The notes under the pieces: model-generated
Database searches by the model: none
Seen by the model: the letters and a program-made list of their open reading frames with translations, nothing else
What the model was told of the DNA's origin: nothing
Made by a program: the position numbers and the translations under genes
In this document: piece after piece, positions 12,438 to 23,126 of the stretch
Layout of the letters: every line of letters begins with the position of its first letter
Position numbering within the stretch: the first letter of the stretch is position 1
Assembly (NCBI GenBank): GCA_001600455.1
Contig: BCKC01000002.1
Location: 1,488,001 to 1,552,000 of the forward strand
DNA length: 64,000 bases
Direction: 5' to 3'
Origin: Endocalyx cinctus
Taxonomy: Eukaryota; Ascomycota; Sordariomycetes; Amphisphaeriales; Apiosporaceae

Positions 12438-14877
12438 TTTACCCTCTCTGTGTTTACATACTTACTTAACATATATTATATGTACGAACGTCGGAAACCC
12501 ACCCCTTTTCCTAACGATTCTGAACCCGTCAGTGCGCAAACGTGTCTTGAAGCTATTATCAGGATAGGCCTGGTCAAAGAAACCACATATTTAGATATCA
12601 TAGCATGCAGGATGGATAATAACAGTTAAAGGAGAAGAGAAGCTATCGTGACTCGGAAATTTGATTGTACGTGTGGTACCATCAAAATAAAGGAGATGAT
12701 TCGCTGGTAGGGGTATAACTCCGTTATGAATACCCAAAAGTCTTAACATGGGTACCATGTCGGAGATTGGGAGTACCAGGAGGACCCTGACGAACAGGAG
12801 CCAAACGCCCCCTGCTTCTTCTGCTTTAGCCATTCAACATTAGCGCTTCTATGCAGTATGTTTCCTCTAGTTATTTTACTAGGGCGAAAAAGAGAAAGAA
12901 GAGGGAAAAAAAAAAGAAAGGGAAGAAAAGGGACAACAGCAAAAGATTCAGGATGAGGATGAGGATGAAGATGAAAATATTTGTTTCGAATTCTTGAACC
13001 AACTACATTTTTTATATTTTGACCGTATGTCTATTTTCGCAGATGTTTAGCCAGTATGTATGATAGACGCGCCAATCTTCCATGACGGTTAGGTATTAAA
13101 AGAATTATTGGGTGGCTTGAGATCAGATACCATGCCCGTCTGACACTCAAGCAGCCAATCTCTCTGATCATCTCCCTGCATGGGTACGGATGGGTAAGTA
13201 CTATGTAACTTTTTTTTCTTTCTGATAAGTTCCCGTACACTACTACGCCAGACAATACAAAAAGTAGTGGAACACGTTTCTGATTTTGATTATTTCCCAA
13301 GTCCCTTTGATTCCCTTTCTTATCAAACTTATGGATAATGTGATATATTCATGTCTCTGAAATGATGGGTCTAAGTAAGAACGTTTTCTTATCATGTGAG
13401 AAGATGAAGAATCGATGGCTATTAAATAATTTTGGCGTAGGAACTTAAGGAAGTATTAAAAGCGTCAACTGAACATTTTTTTTTTTTATAAAATAATTTT
13501 GGATGATATTTTCTGTACTTCGTACAATGTGTATCTGTTACATAGTACATACAGATATGAATGGATATTTCAGTATTCGTTTATGTTGCTCCATATCGGT
13601 TGCTCAGGTGGACTGTCTAGTACCCACACAAGACCATTAAGACCCCCCTGTAATGACCTTTAAACCCACTAAAATACTAAAGACCCATGTCTACCAAGAC
13701 GAGATCCACAAATCTAGTATTTACAGGGAATTCGAATTTATGGGTGGATTGTACTGCATACCGCATAGATTTCGTAGCGCAAAATAGCTACTTGGGTACA
13801 TTAGGTTTTTCGGTGGGGTCTTTTTACTGGGAGCCCATTGATTGATATTATTTGGTATAATTCTGCCTACCATCCTCATATCATTTTCCATCTCCTACCG
13901 TTTTCATTGTCAGTGTAAGGTCGAAAGTCGAGTGCTTGAAAATAGCCTCGTTCTCGTCCTCACTGTAATACCCTTTTTTCTTTACTGTCTTCGTCGCCCG
14001 CGGCGTTGACAAGCTTTCAAATCTTAATATTTACGAACATTAATCTTTTATCTTACAGACAAAATATACCCTAATCTCCCCCCGTCGCTTTCTCCGAATA
14101 TCCTCTTATCGCGTTGGTAGTAGGCAAAATATATACCAAAACCAATATATTCATACAAAAAAAAAACATAGGTATGTTGAGACTGAACAAGATACATCTG
14201 AATCGCCGCGACGATATTTTCCTCTATACTCCAGAAAAAACCAAGTACACAAACTCGTTACATTTTGTTTTATATCCTTTTCATCCTTTGCCTTCGTAGA
14301 CTATGCATTACTTGCTTGTGGTCCTACCGTCTTGTCTTATACTTGTCACTGGATCTCCTTCTGTGCCTGCATGTGTCATTATCCGCCTCCCCCTGATCCA
14401 TAGTTTATTCCATGTTATTCACGAAAAATAAGAAAGAAAAAAAATCACTATTTCCGTTGGCCTATGTTACGTTGCTCGATTTTTCATACTCGCAGGTGGT
14501 ATTTCTACCATTTGCGAGTCATGCCTATATCCGTTCATAGCAGCGCTTTTGTTTCACGACTATCTAGCACTCCTGTCCGTCGCGTTACCTCCCCCTCAAC
14601 GCATTTCTATAGACTGTTCCGGCCAACGTAGAAATTATATCGCAGTATTTGATGCGTATATCAAATCTGAACCACTGAAACTAATATGATGTTCTCTTTA
14701 CCCTAGTATTAGGAAGATCGTGGCTTTGCGCCCATCTCTTTTATCTGCCGAACCCTACGAATTTACGATTCTACGAAACCACGACTCCTTTAATAATTAT
14801 CTCTACCCAACAAACCTCGTCCCCTTCGCATCCGTATATCTATCCGTCTCCCCATGTATACCCAAATATAGACAAGG
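4724..14877. other. 10-kb gene-poor, AT-rich region
   Basis: No open frame here has a recognisable domain together with start and splice logic. Open frames of up to 131 codons (for example 4836-5210 and 11593-11988 minus) are of unlike-coding composition. The stretch holds many A/T homopolymers (for example about 24 A at 12411-12434) and one weak esterase-like relic near 7.7-7.8 kb. The last kilobase, with pyrimidine-rich stretches, is presumably promoter and 5' leader of the LRR gene at 14878. Confidence 0.6.
7690..7800 (-). pseudogene. Possible relic of an SGNH/GDSL hydrolase N-terminus
   Basis: One minus-strand frame reads LGASVTYGDASKGDGYHNF. This resembles block I of fungal SGNH/GDSL esterases, where G-x-S(I/V)xxG carries the nucleophile serine and is followed by a D/N-G-x-G-Y/F segment. 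Just upstream the same frame has two stops, and downstream it ends in TAG. No other esterase block is recognisable nearby. It could be a chance match because the resemblance covers only about 20 residues. Confidence 0.25.
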
Positions 14878-17501
14878 ATGGATTCGCAAGACGGGGAGTT
14901 GTTTGTCAAGGTAAGAAGAGGAATCTGCCTCGCCAGGTTTGCTATAACCCGAACTAACAGTTTCAAAAGTCTCTCGCCGGCTTCGTGCGAACGCACGAGA
15001 AGGCGCTGGCCAACGCCCTACAACTGCGAAGATCGCCGGGTCCTAGGCACGGTCCCAGCCAGAGTGTATCTTCCATTCAGGTACCCCAGTCGCCCACGCG
15101 CCTGCCCGAACGACCCTCGACTTCTTCGTCAACTTCTAATACCCTCGCCGTCGCCTTATCTCTTGGAAACTTGAACTTTACTTCGCACAACGTCAAATCC
15201 GCCCAACTAGCTCTAACACCTCACCACCTATTCTATCTATTATCACGATTCGAAGATTTGGGTATAAATGTCGGTCCCATGAAAATCCGCTTGGAGAACC
15301 TCCACGATACGTCGACTTCGGCGAACTATGTGTCGTTTCTGGACCCTACCCAACGTACGAAAAGCCGCGGCTCCGATGCTGTCTCGATCCGCTCCGTTTC
15401 CAGCATCCGCAGTGTAGTGTCGGGTATGTCGGCTATATGGGCTAGCATCGGCATCGGATCCAGCATATCGGCTGCTCGGGAGGAAAAACAGAAGGCTGCC
15501 TTACAGGCTGACCTCAAATATTTATACTCCGCATTCACCAAGATACCCTGCTTACGTCTGGCCCCCGACTGGCGCGCGAGCTTAATTCGTGGATACGAGG
15601 AGTTTCCCTTTGACTCGGCCGTACCTTTATATGCCTTTAAAAACCTACAGGCCCTGGAAATCAGCGGTATTGACTTCCGGCAATTCTTTGGCTGGGATCG
15701 TTTGGCCGAGCAGATACGTTCTCTCGTCGTAAAGCGAGCCAGCATTGAAGATCCCGCGGATATTCTCATTGATATTGTCTTGGACGATATGGACAAGAGG
15801 AGGCGGCGTTCTTCGAAAGCACAGGCGTCACCAACGACGACATACGGGCATTTCTCGGGTCCTAGGTCAAGTCCCACTATGACGAGTATGGAATCATACA
15901 AGTCCAGCCACATGCCAGCATCACCTGAACGTCGTAATACGGTCGCAGATTTGAATGTAGGTTCCTTTGGAAGAGAATCCATCGATAGCATATCTGCGTA
16001 TAGTAGTCGACGCCCTTCTGTCGGCAGGATCGAAATTGAAGAGCCTCGATCTCCTCCTCACAGCGGGCGGCCGAGAAGCCATTCCCCAACACGCCCTGCC
16101 AGTTCCCGCCACGGACATTCTACCAATTCTAGGAGTTCGCACAAAATCAAGCGTTCCGGATCCGGTAGTTCACACTCCAGCTTATCTGATTCGTGGCACA
16201 ATCCTAGGAATAGTGGTTCAAACTTACTCAACATGGGCGTCCTACCTGCCTCTAAATGGCGGTTTTTAAAGCACCTTAGTCTTGCCGATAACTCCTTGAC
16301 GGTTATTCCGGCGATGAGTCTTGCACCGTTGGCTAACTCCCTGAACTCTCTGGATCTCTCTTCCAACCTCTTCACCCAGATACCTGACAGCTTGGCAACC
16401 CTTACAGCCTTGCGAGCGCTCAATCTCTCGCACTGCATGATCGATTCACTGCACTCTCTCCTCCGAAATCCTCTCCCCGCTATCAGTGCCTTGAACCTCC
16501 GCGCCAACCGGCTACAGTCAATCGCTGGTATCGAGAAGCTTTATCCTTTGGAACGGCTCGACCTCCGAGACAACCGCCTCACCGACCCTATGGAGCTGGC
16601 ACGTCTGACCGGCATCCCTGATATCCGTGAGATATGGGTAGAGGGTAACCCGTTCACGAAAACGCACCGCGATTATCGTATTACAATCTTCAATCTATTC
16701 CGCAGAACTCCTGGATATACCGAAGACATTAGTATTGATGCTTCTGGACCGAGTTACGCCGAGAAGAAGTACCTAGTAGAACGTGTCGCAGTCCCAGCTG
16801 CCGTACCTGTCGTAAAACCGCCGGTACCGGAAATGCGTGCCGTTGATGTGAGCAAGCCGACTATCGTTCAAGAACAACCAAGGGAGCACGCAGTTTTGCG
16901 CAAGGAACGACCGGCCCGGCCATCCCCTAAAGCTGTGGACAGCGAAGTGAACACATCGTCCACGAGACGTCGACGAACGCCTAAACGTAGAATTGTCGAT
17001 CTCGCGACCAATGAACGTTTGGCTACCGCGATGGCTCATACGAACGAAATAGTCGATGGCAAAAACACGATTTCACATATATCAGAAACTAAAATCCGCG
17101 CCGCCGAACCCCTCGAGCCGCGGAAGTTACCTCTTACCACATTGTCGGAAACGGAATTACCAAGTAAACTGGAACCATCCGCAATGCGGCGTGCCCAAGC
17201 ACCGGTATCGCCGCCGTTATCGCCACCAGCGAAGAACTTAAGCCCAATTCAAACACCCCCAAGTCCTCGACGAGACGCACCCGACTGGAACACCAGTGGA
17301 GAGATGTACAGGCAGAAAATAGAAGAGCTCCGAGACAAAGTTGGTAATGGTTACCTTAGCGTGCTGAATGAGGAGAGCTGGGAACCGTCCCGGCCAGTCT
17401 TCGGTGCAGAATTCGGCTCAGGTCCCACGATTCGACCCATATCTACCGCACCTCATACACCCAGCGTGACAGCAATTCATAGTGGTCGGACTTTAGGTTA
17501 A
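14878..17501 (+). CDS. Leucine-rich-repeat protein, STK11IP-like
   Basis: Two exons: 14878-14910 and 14970-17501, with a 59-bp GTAAGA...AAG intron; 854 aa. The short first exon gives MDSQDGELFVK, which joins to SLAGFVRTHEKALANAL. Residues about 55-270 form an alpha/beta N-terminal region (LTPHHLFYLLSRFEDLGI, then AFKNLQALEISGIDF). After a long Ser/Arg-rich insert (about 270-430) comes a block of five to six leucine-rich repeats (about residues 439-560: FLKHLSLADNSLTVIP, LNSLDLSSNLFTQIP, LRALNLSH, LSALNLR-type, LERLDLRDNRL). It closes with an LRR cap, IREIWVEGNPFTKTHRDYR. This order resembles human STK11IP (LIP1), which binds the kinase LKB1. That link is by memory of the family's layout. The C-terminal ~270 residues are Pro/Ser-rich and disordered. 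Probably an adaptor for signalling or cell polarity; function inferred. Confidence 0.82.
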
Positions 17502-18439
17502 TTAGACCTCTGGTGGTGCCTCTCCCCTCTTTTCTATTACCCAGCAAGCCTTTCTGATTACTTGCATATTGCGGCTGTTTCTATTATAGATAACCCTATT
17601 TTTTTTTATTCCTTGTTTGATGATTTTTATGGAGCATAGCGTGGCGGCGTTAAAAGGCTTTGGTGGGATATTTGTTTTTATACATGGTCGGAACTATTGT
17701 CGCAACCCATCGTAGAGTATGTAACTACTGATTGATATATCATCATCGGTTACATTCTGTCGCATCTGGGCTCAGGAAGAACTTTGCGTTCGAGAAGGTT
17801 TGAGCGTATATATGACCCGAACTTTTAATGCAAAAGGGAGGAAAGAAAGGGGAAACCTAGGTTTAGAAGCTTAGATATTCTTTTTGAGGAATATAGAAGA
17901 TTCTTGAAAGCCAAAATCTTACAGCACCTCGCCTGTTTGTCTGTTTGTTGATATGGATAAGCCAGCCAGGTGTTTACGAGTTAGAGTTTAGCTGGTTGTT
18001 TTTTCCTTTTCCCTTTTTTTTTTTTTTTTTTTACCTACAAATTCCCCGCCGTGGTCTTTGTTTTTTTCCCCTATATATAAAATTCCCAAGATGTCTTGAT
18101 TTTATTAGTCCCTGGCAAAATCTCCTTTCCCCTCAACCGTTTTTCTTTTATTGAAATCTGGTATGTTCGGTCAGATTTCGTGTGTGTGCGTGTTTGATTT
18201 TCTTAGTTCTGTTTCCTTTTTTTTCTCTAGAAAGGCTTTTATGAACGAAAATTTTTTAGTATAGAGGAGGAAATGATGGAAAGGGAGGGAGAAGGGGGTG
18301 GAATAAAAAAAAGTTTCTACTTTTATCTCTTCAGCTTTAGAATATACTCACTTATCAAAACTTGTCTGGTCTTACATCTTGTGATTATGTGTGTTGTGTG
18401 CCTTATGTGAATGAATGAATGAATGAATGAATGAATATA
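17502..18439. other. 3' flank and spacer with homopolymers
   Basis: AT-rich spacer downstream of the LRR gene. It holds a long T run near 18016-18032 and ends in a tetranucleotide repeat. No gene is seen. Confidence 0.55.
18409..18435. repeat. (GAAT)n microsatellite
   Basis: About six to seven uninterrupted GAAT units. The repeat sits exactly where the kinase pseudogene to its right loses recognisable sequence. Confidence 0.9.
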
Positions 18440-19025
18440 GCTATACCCCCCTCCACGTCAGTTATCCTCCTTCCCACCAAACGGTCGACAAGATCCGAAA
18501 TCAACCAGCATTGGCATGTTATCTTTGTCTAGTGTGGTGTTACTTGGTATCAACTCGCTGCGTGCCAACCCTGCGGAATGTAAGTGAGATACATACTGCC
18601 GGTTCCAGCCCTTCCGTAAAGCGTGCGGGATCGAAGGCAGCGTTTCTAATCCATCGCCTTTCTTGAAAGAGTCAGGCAAGGTAGGTGTACTTGTGGCGCT
18701 CTAGGATTATTTCCATCAAGCGCCTGCCCTTTACGTGATAGCCATAGTACTGGACGATCTACTTCTACTATATCATCAAAGGTTGGGGGGGGGGGGTTTC
18801 TTTCCGCCGATTAAATTCTCTTCTAATAGCAGAAAATTTGCTGCACTCAAAAAAACTACCATGGGCCCAACTGTTGGTGTCCTTGATTTCATATATAAGG
18901 GGAAGCTTTTTTATATACAATTCGTTTTCTGTCCTGTCAATTGTTACGACTACGTTTAGATTGTCTTCTTTAGGTATCTTCAGGTAGATGTCCGCATCCG
19001 ACATTCGTCGCATTGAGTCCGCCAC
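18440..19025 (-). pseudogene. Decayed fungal kinase-like gene
   Basis: Read on the minus strand, three segments in order resemble the fungal-expanded family of small kinase-like proteins. (1) From about 19013 to 18768: DADIYLKIPKEDN, then ENELYIKKLPLIYE, an N-lobe with the VxIK-like lysine. (2) After the stops TAG TAG AAG TAG in the same frame: IVQYYGYHVKGRR and MEIILERHKYT. (3) After a one-base frame shift: LPDSFKKGDGLETLP, then SNTTLDKDNMPMLVDFGSC, which holds the DFG motif. The catalytic loop, normally HxDxxxxN, reads RSELIPSN, so the His and Asp are changed while the Asn is kept. The C-lobe after RPFGG is absent and the sequence runs into the GAAT repeat. All three in-frame stops are TAG, which a C-to-T change makes from CAG. 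Cannot encode an active kinase. Confidence 0.75.
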
Positions 19026-19585
19026 CTCAGCGATATCAGCATATGGCCTCGGCTTGTATACCTCAGTAAGCTACACCACTCCGTTGTGGTTAAACTTTCA
19101 ATATGTATAATTATATACCGTTTGGCTCATTCTCATTAAACACTCCCGCCGCGCCATTGAGATCGTAGGATGGTTAAATATGAGGAGGGTCTGCGGTAAT
19201 GTCATTGTTTGGGGCTGCCATGACGGAGAACGAAGAACTATGAATTTGAAATAGCCATAGTGCTCTTCTGTCTGTTCGTGGAGGATTTCGGTGTCAGTAG
19301 GTGAAGATAGAAAGCTCGATGAACAATGTTTCATTATGTTGGTCCGTCTGCATATATGGTCGACGTACATTACGCCCGGCCGCGACCCCTCTCCAGGCAC
19401 CCAGGTCGCCCCGTTTGGCCGATTACCCACCCTTAAATCAGAATAATTATTGCCCAATTTCTAGCTCCCAGTCCCCTATCTGAAATTTCCATCGAACAAG
19501 CCCTTTTTTTGAGAAACCCACCTGGCAGAGTAGCAAATGGCATATTATACAATTTTTGCTACAGATATCGGTGACTCTCAGCAGC
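19026..19585. other. Upstream region of HET gene
   Basis: A 560-bp interval between the kinase relic and the HET start codon, with no supported gene. The minus-strand frame at 19098-19457 has no recognisable domain. This presumably holds the HET promoter. Confidence 0.5.
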
Positions 19586-21682
19586 ATGGCCCAAGATCTT
19601 TGCCTTCGATGCCGATCAATTGATATCGCGGCGTATTTTTCCGACCAAAGCTATCCCGAGGCCGTAGAGCTCGGCCCGTACCAGGAACTTCTATCAAACG
19701 ACAGTTGCTCGTTTTGTCGGTTCGTGATCCGGGCATTCAACATCCACGCGAGAAAGGAGTGGAAGCCTGGAAGGTACCCGATTGAGATGTGCTATCTTGG
19801 CAGGTGTGAAAAGATCATGTTCTCGTCGCCACTTGGCGTGTGGTTTAACGCCACGTCGGAGACAATGCCGGAACGTCATTATGGTCATATTACTATTCAG
19901 AATGCGATCATGCCTTTATATTCAAGAAATGCTCCTCAATCGTATCATTTCGAACCAGATAGATTTGGTCGACTTGTAGGAACGCAGGTCGATCTTACCT
20001 TAGCTCGAACTTGGATTAAAACCTGTATTGACGATCATGGTTCAACGTGTACTTCGGATGCGGTCGCCTCAAGTGATGAAATCGAGTCAATAGTTATCGA
20101 CGTCGAGCATATGCGACTCGCCAAAGTGAGACGTTGCTCGCGTTATGTAACTTTAAGCTACGTTTGGGGCAAAGACAAAATATTTTCGACCGTGAAGGCT
20201 AATCTGTTGGCTCTGCAGGAAAAGGGAGCAATAGAAAGCTGTCGTAAGGAACTACCTAGAGTTATCAACGATAGTATTGACCTCGTCAAGGGACTTGGAG
20301 AGACGTATTTGTGGGTCGATGCGTTATGTATTGTCCAGGATGACACTGAATCCAAGAACAAGTATATTCCACAAATGGATCAAATCTTCGGATCAGCTCT
20401 GCTTAACATCATAGCACTTGCTGGTTCTAATGCCGACACAGGACTGCCTGGGGTCAGTAAAACTCGTGAAACGCTTCAAACTGTCGTAAGTGTAGGGCAG
20501 TTACAGCTGGTAACTGGCTTGCCGTCGCTTTTTGACGCACGACAAAGGAGTGTGTGGGAAGAGAGAGCTTGGACCTTCCAAGAAGAAGTCTTATTCGGCA
20601 GAAAGCTGTATGTTTCGGAGCACCAAATGTACTGGAAATGTGACCAAGTTACATGTTCAGAGGATCGCACCCAATCCTACCCGTCTAGCTCCAACTATTT
20701 CAAGAACATCAAAGATGATCCCAAGAGGCAATTATCGGTTTATGAGTCGTTGGCTCGAAATTACTCGGGAAGGAAGTTGACGTACCACTCTGATTCTCTG
20801 AACGCCTTTGCGGGAGTACTCGCAAAAATGATATGCACAATCGGCTGGAAATTCGCTTGTGATATCCCCGAAAACTCGTTTCTCTACGCCCTACTTTGGA
20901 TGCCTTGTTTCAAGGTCAGGAGAAGACCTGCGGGTTCTTGTATTTCGGCTAGTTGGTGCTGGTCGGCCTGGACGGGTAACATATGGTGGAATCCATGGCG
21001 ATTGTGGTCTTACGCGGGCAAGGAAATTATCTTCCGGACTAAAGTGGAAAGCTTCACGATTAAAGATCGTGACAGCCTTCGTACCGTCACCTGCTCGCAG
21101 AGCTCCGTGTTCGTCACCCTAGGCACGGAAACTCCGGCCGGCTCTCATTGGGCCGCGAGCTTCGATAAATTGGGTGCCGACTTTCCTCGAACCACCTTAT
21201 TTTTCGACGCAAGCACCCTGAGTCTCAGCACGTACACGTTGTCGAAACCAGACCTAAATCCCGGCTGTAAATATGAACGCCCACCGGTATATATTAGGGG
21301 CCAAGAACATAACTTATGGATCCGCGACGAGGCAGGCCGCCATTGCGGGACTTGGTACGGCCTGGAGGATTCGTGGATACAAGAGCACGAGGACATATCG
21401 CAATGCGAACTCGTCCTACTCGTGCATGGCGATCAAGATAAAATCACAGACGAAGTTATTGAGACATACAAAGACCGCTTAGGACCGGAGTACCCGTCCA
21501 GCGAAGAGTATTACGAAGAAATCTTCGATACGAGGTCGTATAGCCACAGGAGTTGGTGGGTGTTCATCGTCATGCTGATAGAATGGAAAGGGCCTTTTGC
21601 AGAGCGTGTGGCGGTCGGTATGGTGCATGCCGATGCTTGGGATACCGCACGTCAGAAGTTGAAGAGGATTGTATTAGCTTGA
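19586..21682 (+). CDS. HET (heterokaryon incompatibility) domain protein
   Basis: Single exon, 698 aa from ATG 19586, the first in-frame ATG. The N-terminus (LCLRCRSIDIAAYF, then DSCSFCRFVIRAF) is the Cys-pair region that usually precedes HET domains. The HET domain follows with its three hallmark blocks: YVTLSYVWG (about residue 188), ETYLWVDALCIVQDD (about 239) and ERAWTFQEEVLFGRKLY (about 326). The C-terminal 300 residues are typical of this family and carry no further domain I recognise. HET proteins mediate or enhance non-self recognition and cell death after hyphal fusion. Most HET paralogues have no proven incompatibility role, so the function here is by family only. It lies in AT-rich, variable-looking DNA next to a decayed kinase, a common setting for this fast-evolving family. 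Confidence 0.93.
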   Translation: MAQDLCLRCRSIDIAAYFSDQSYPEAVELGPYQELLSNDSCSFCRFVIRAFNIHARKEWKPGRYPIEMCYLGRCEKIMFSSPLGVWFNATSETMPERHYGHITIQNAIMPLYSRNAPQSYHFEPDRFGRLVGTQVDLTLARTWIKTCIDDHGSTCTSDAVASSDEIESIVIDVEHMRLAKVRRCSRYVTLSYVWGKDKIFSTVKANLLALQEKGAIESCRKELPRVINDSIDLVKGLGETYLWVDALCIVQDDTESKNKYIPQMDQIFGSALLNIIALAGSNADTGLPGVSKTRETLQTVVSVGQLQLVTGLPSLFDARQRSVWEERAWTFQEEVLFGRKLYVSEHQMYWKCDQVTCSEDRTQSYPSSSNYFKNIKDDPKRQLSVYESLARNYSGRKLTYHSDSLNAFAGVLAKMICTIGWKFACDIPENSFLYALLWMPCFKVRRRPAGSCISASWCWSAWTGNIWWNPWRLWSYAGKEIIFRTKVESFTIKDRDSLRTVTCSQSSVFVTLGTETPAGSHWAASFDKLGADFPRTTLFFDASTLSLSTYTLSKPDLNPGCKYERPPVYIRGQEHNLWIRDEAGRHCGTWYGLEDSWIQEHEDISQCELVLLVHGDQDKITDEVIETYKDRLGPEYPSSEEYYEEIFDTRSYSHRSWWVFIVMLIEWKGPFAERVAVGMVHADAWDTARQKLKRIVLA

Positions 21683-23126
21683 TGAAATCTTAACTATTAT
21701 AGGGATTCCGAGTGCTCTTTATTCGACATCCTATCGCCGTAGATGCCATTATAGCGATTGTTAACTTTATTCATTATAGATCAAGGTAAAAATATAACTA
21801 ACGTGAATTAGTAAGGTCTAATTACCGATATGTCAAGGCTTATTAGGTAGTATACGGCGAGAGTATTTATAGCTGTGATGATGTAACGATCTTCGAGTGA
21901 TGTTTCTCTAGTATATTACCTCTCTTGGTATATTTCTTTATGTTAGCATTCTACTTTTTTTTTTCTTTTTCTTTTTCTTGCTCTCCGTCTCTTTTTCTTC
22001 AATTGATATTCTAATTCTAAATCGTTGCTTTTTAGATAAGTGTGGATCGACTAAAATATATGTATTTTTGAAATAATGGATTTTCATGTGATACTTCAAC
22101 AACTAAACATACGGATACTAAATACGTATTCCCCGTACCATTGATCGTGGGGCTTGGTAGGTAGTACTTACTTAGTAGCATAGTATATTGAGTATATTGT
22201 ACCTGCATCGTCGCATGTGAGTACTTTGGATGACATGCAGGACTTGGAGTACCTAAATGTTATTATTATACTTACCTAGGTAGTTACTCGAATTAATTAC
22301 CTAGAGATTTCGATATTACCGATGAAGTACAGAGTAAGTAGTACTTACTATTTTATACTTTACAGTAGCAGAGTAGGTACAAGTATTTAAGTAGGATTCG
22401 GTTATCAACTAAAATAGGTATGATTGACGGTATGTGATAGATCGGTAGTTCCATACGTATGGGTAACTAATTGAGCTGGCAGGCTGGATATTTATATTTA
22501 TATGGATATATGTAATTGTCCAATGATATTTATTCCTAGAGTATACAGACCGAAAGAAGAAGAAGAAGAAGAAGTAGAGAAAGGAGCAAAAAAGGGGATA
22601 ATAATTTATATTAATCTTTTATATTATCTATATATTCTAGAATCAATTTCTATTCAGGTTCTAAGTTGATGATCCTCAAATGTAATTGAGTATCGTTACA
22701 TATAAAAATAAAGTGAGACTTGGCACCATATGCAAGGTCAATTGGATGTTTGGTAGGATCGGGGTCTTATGATTACATAATAATATCAACTAGTATATCA
22801 GATCACTCTTCTATTTTAGGTTTAGTGTCATCTACCTCCAACTTCACCAGCGCGTTCTGGCCGGTTTTTGCCTTCACTTGACACCTTTTCAACAACTTTT
22901 ACTTTATTTTTTCGGTACTGTTAGTCTCATGATCACTTAAAAATCATATTTCGTATTAACAGTGAACCAAGTTTTTAAAAAATATTGCTTGTCATTCACA
23001 AATGCCTCTTGCCTTCTCCTTCCGCTATCCTTCAGCCCCTCGCCGCTTTCCTGCGACGCGCTGATTTGGCGCCAACACCATCATTAATCATTGAAAAAAT
23101 TCTCATTTTCATCCTCCATATCATCC
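21683..23126. other. AT-rich spacer with TAGGTA-type repeats
   Basis: A 1.4-kb spacer. Between about 22140 and 22400 it is enriched in short degenerate units such as TAGGTAGT, AGTACTTAC and TACCTAGGTA. A (GAA)n run lies near 22557-22575. The last 250 bp are presumably the NTO1 promoter and leader. No gene is seen. Confidence 0.55.
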
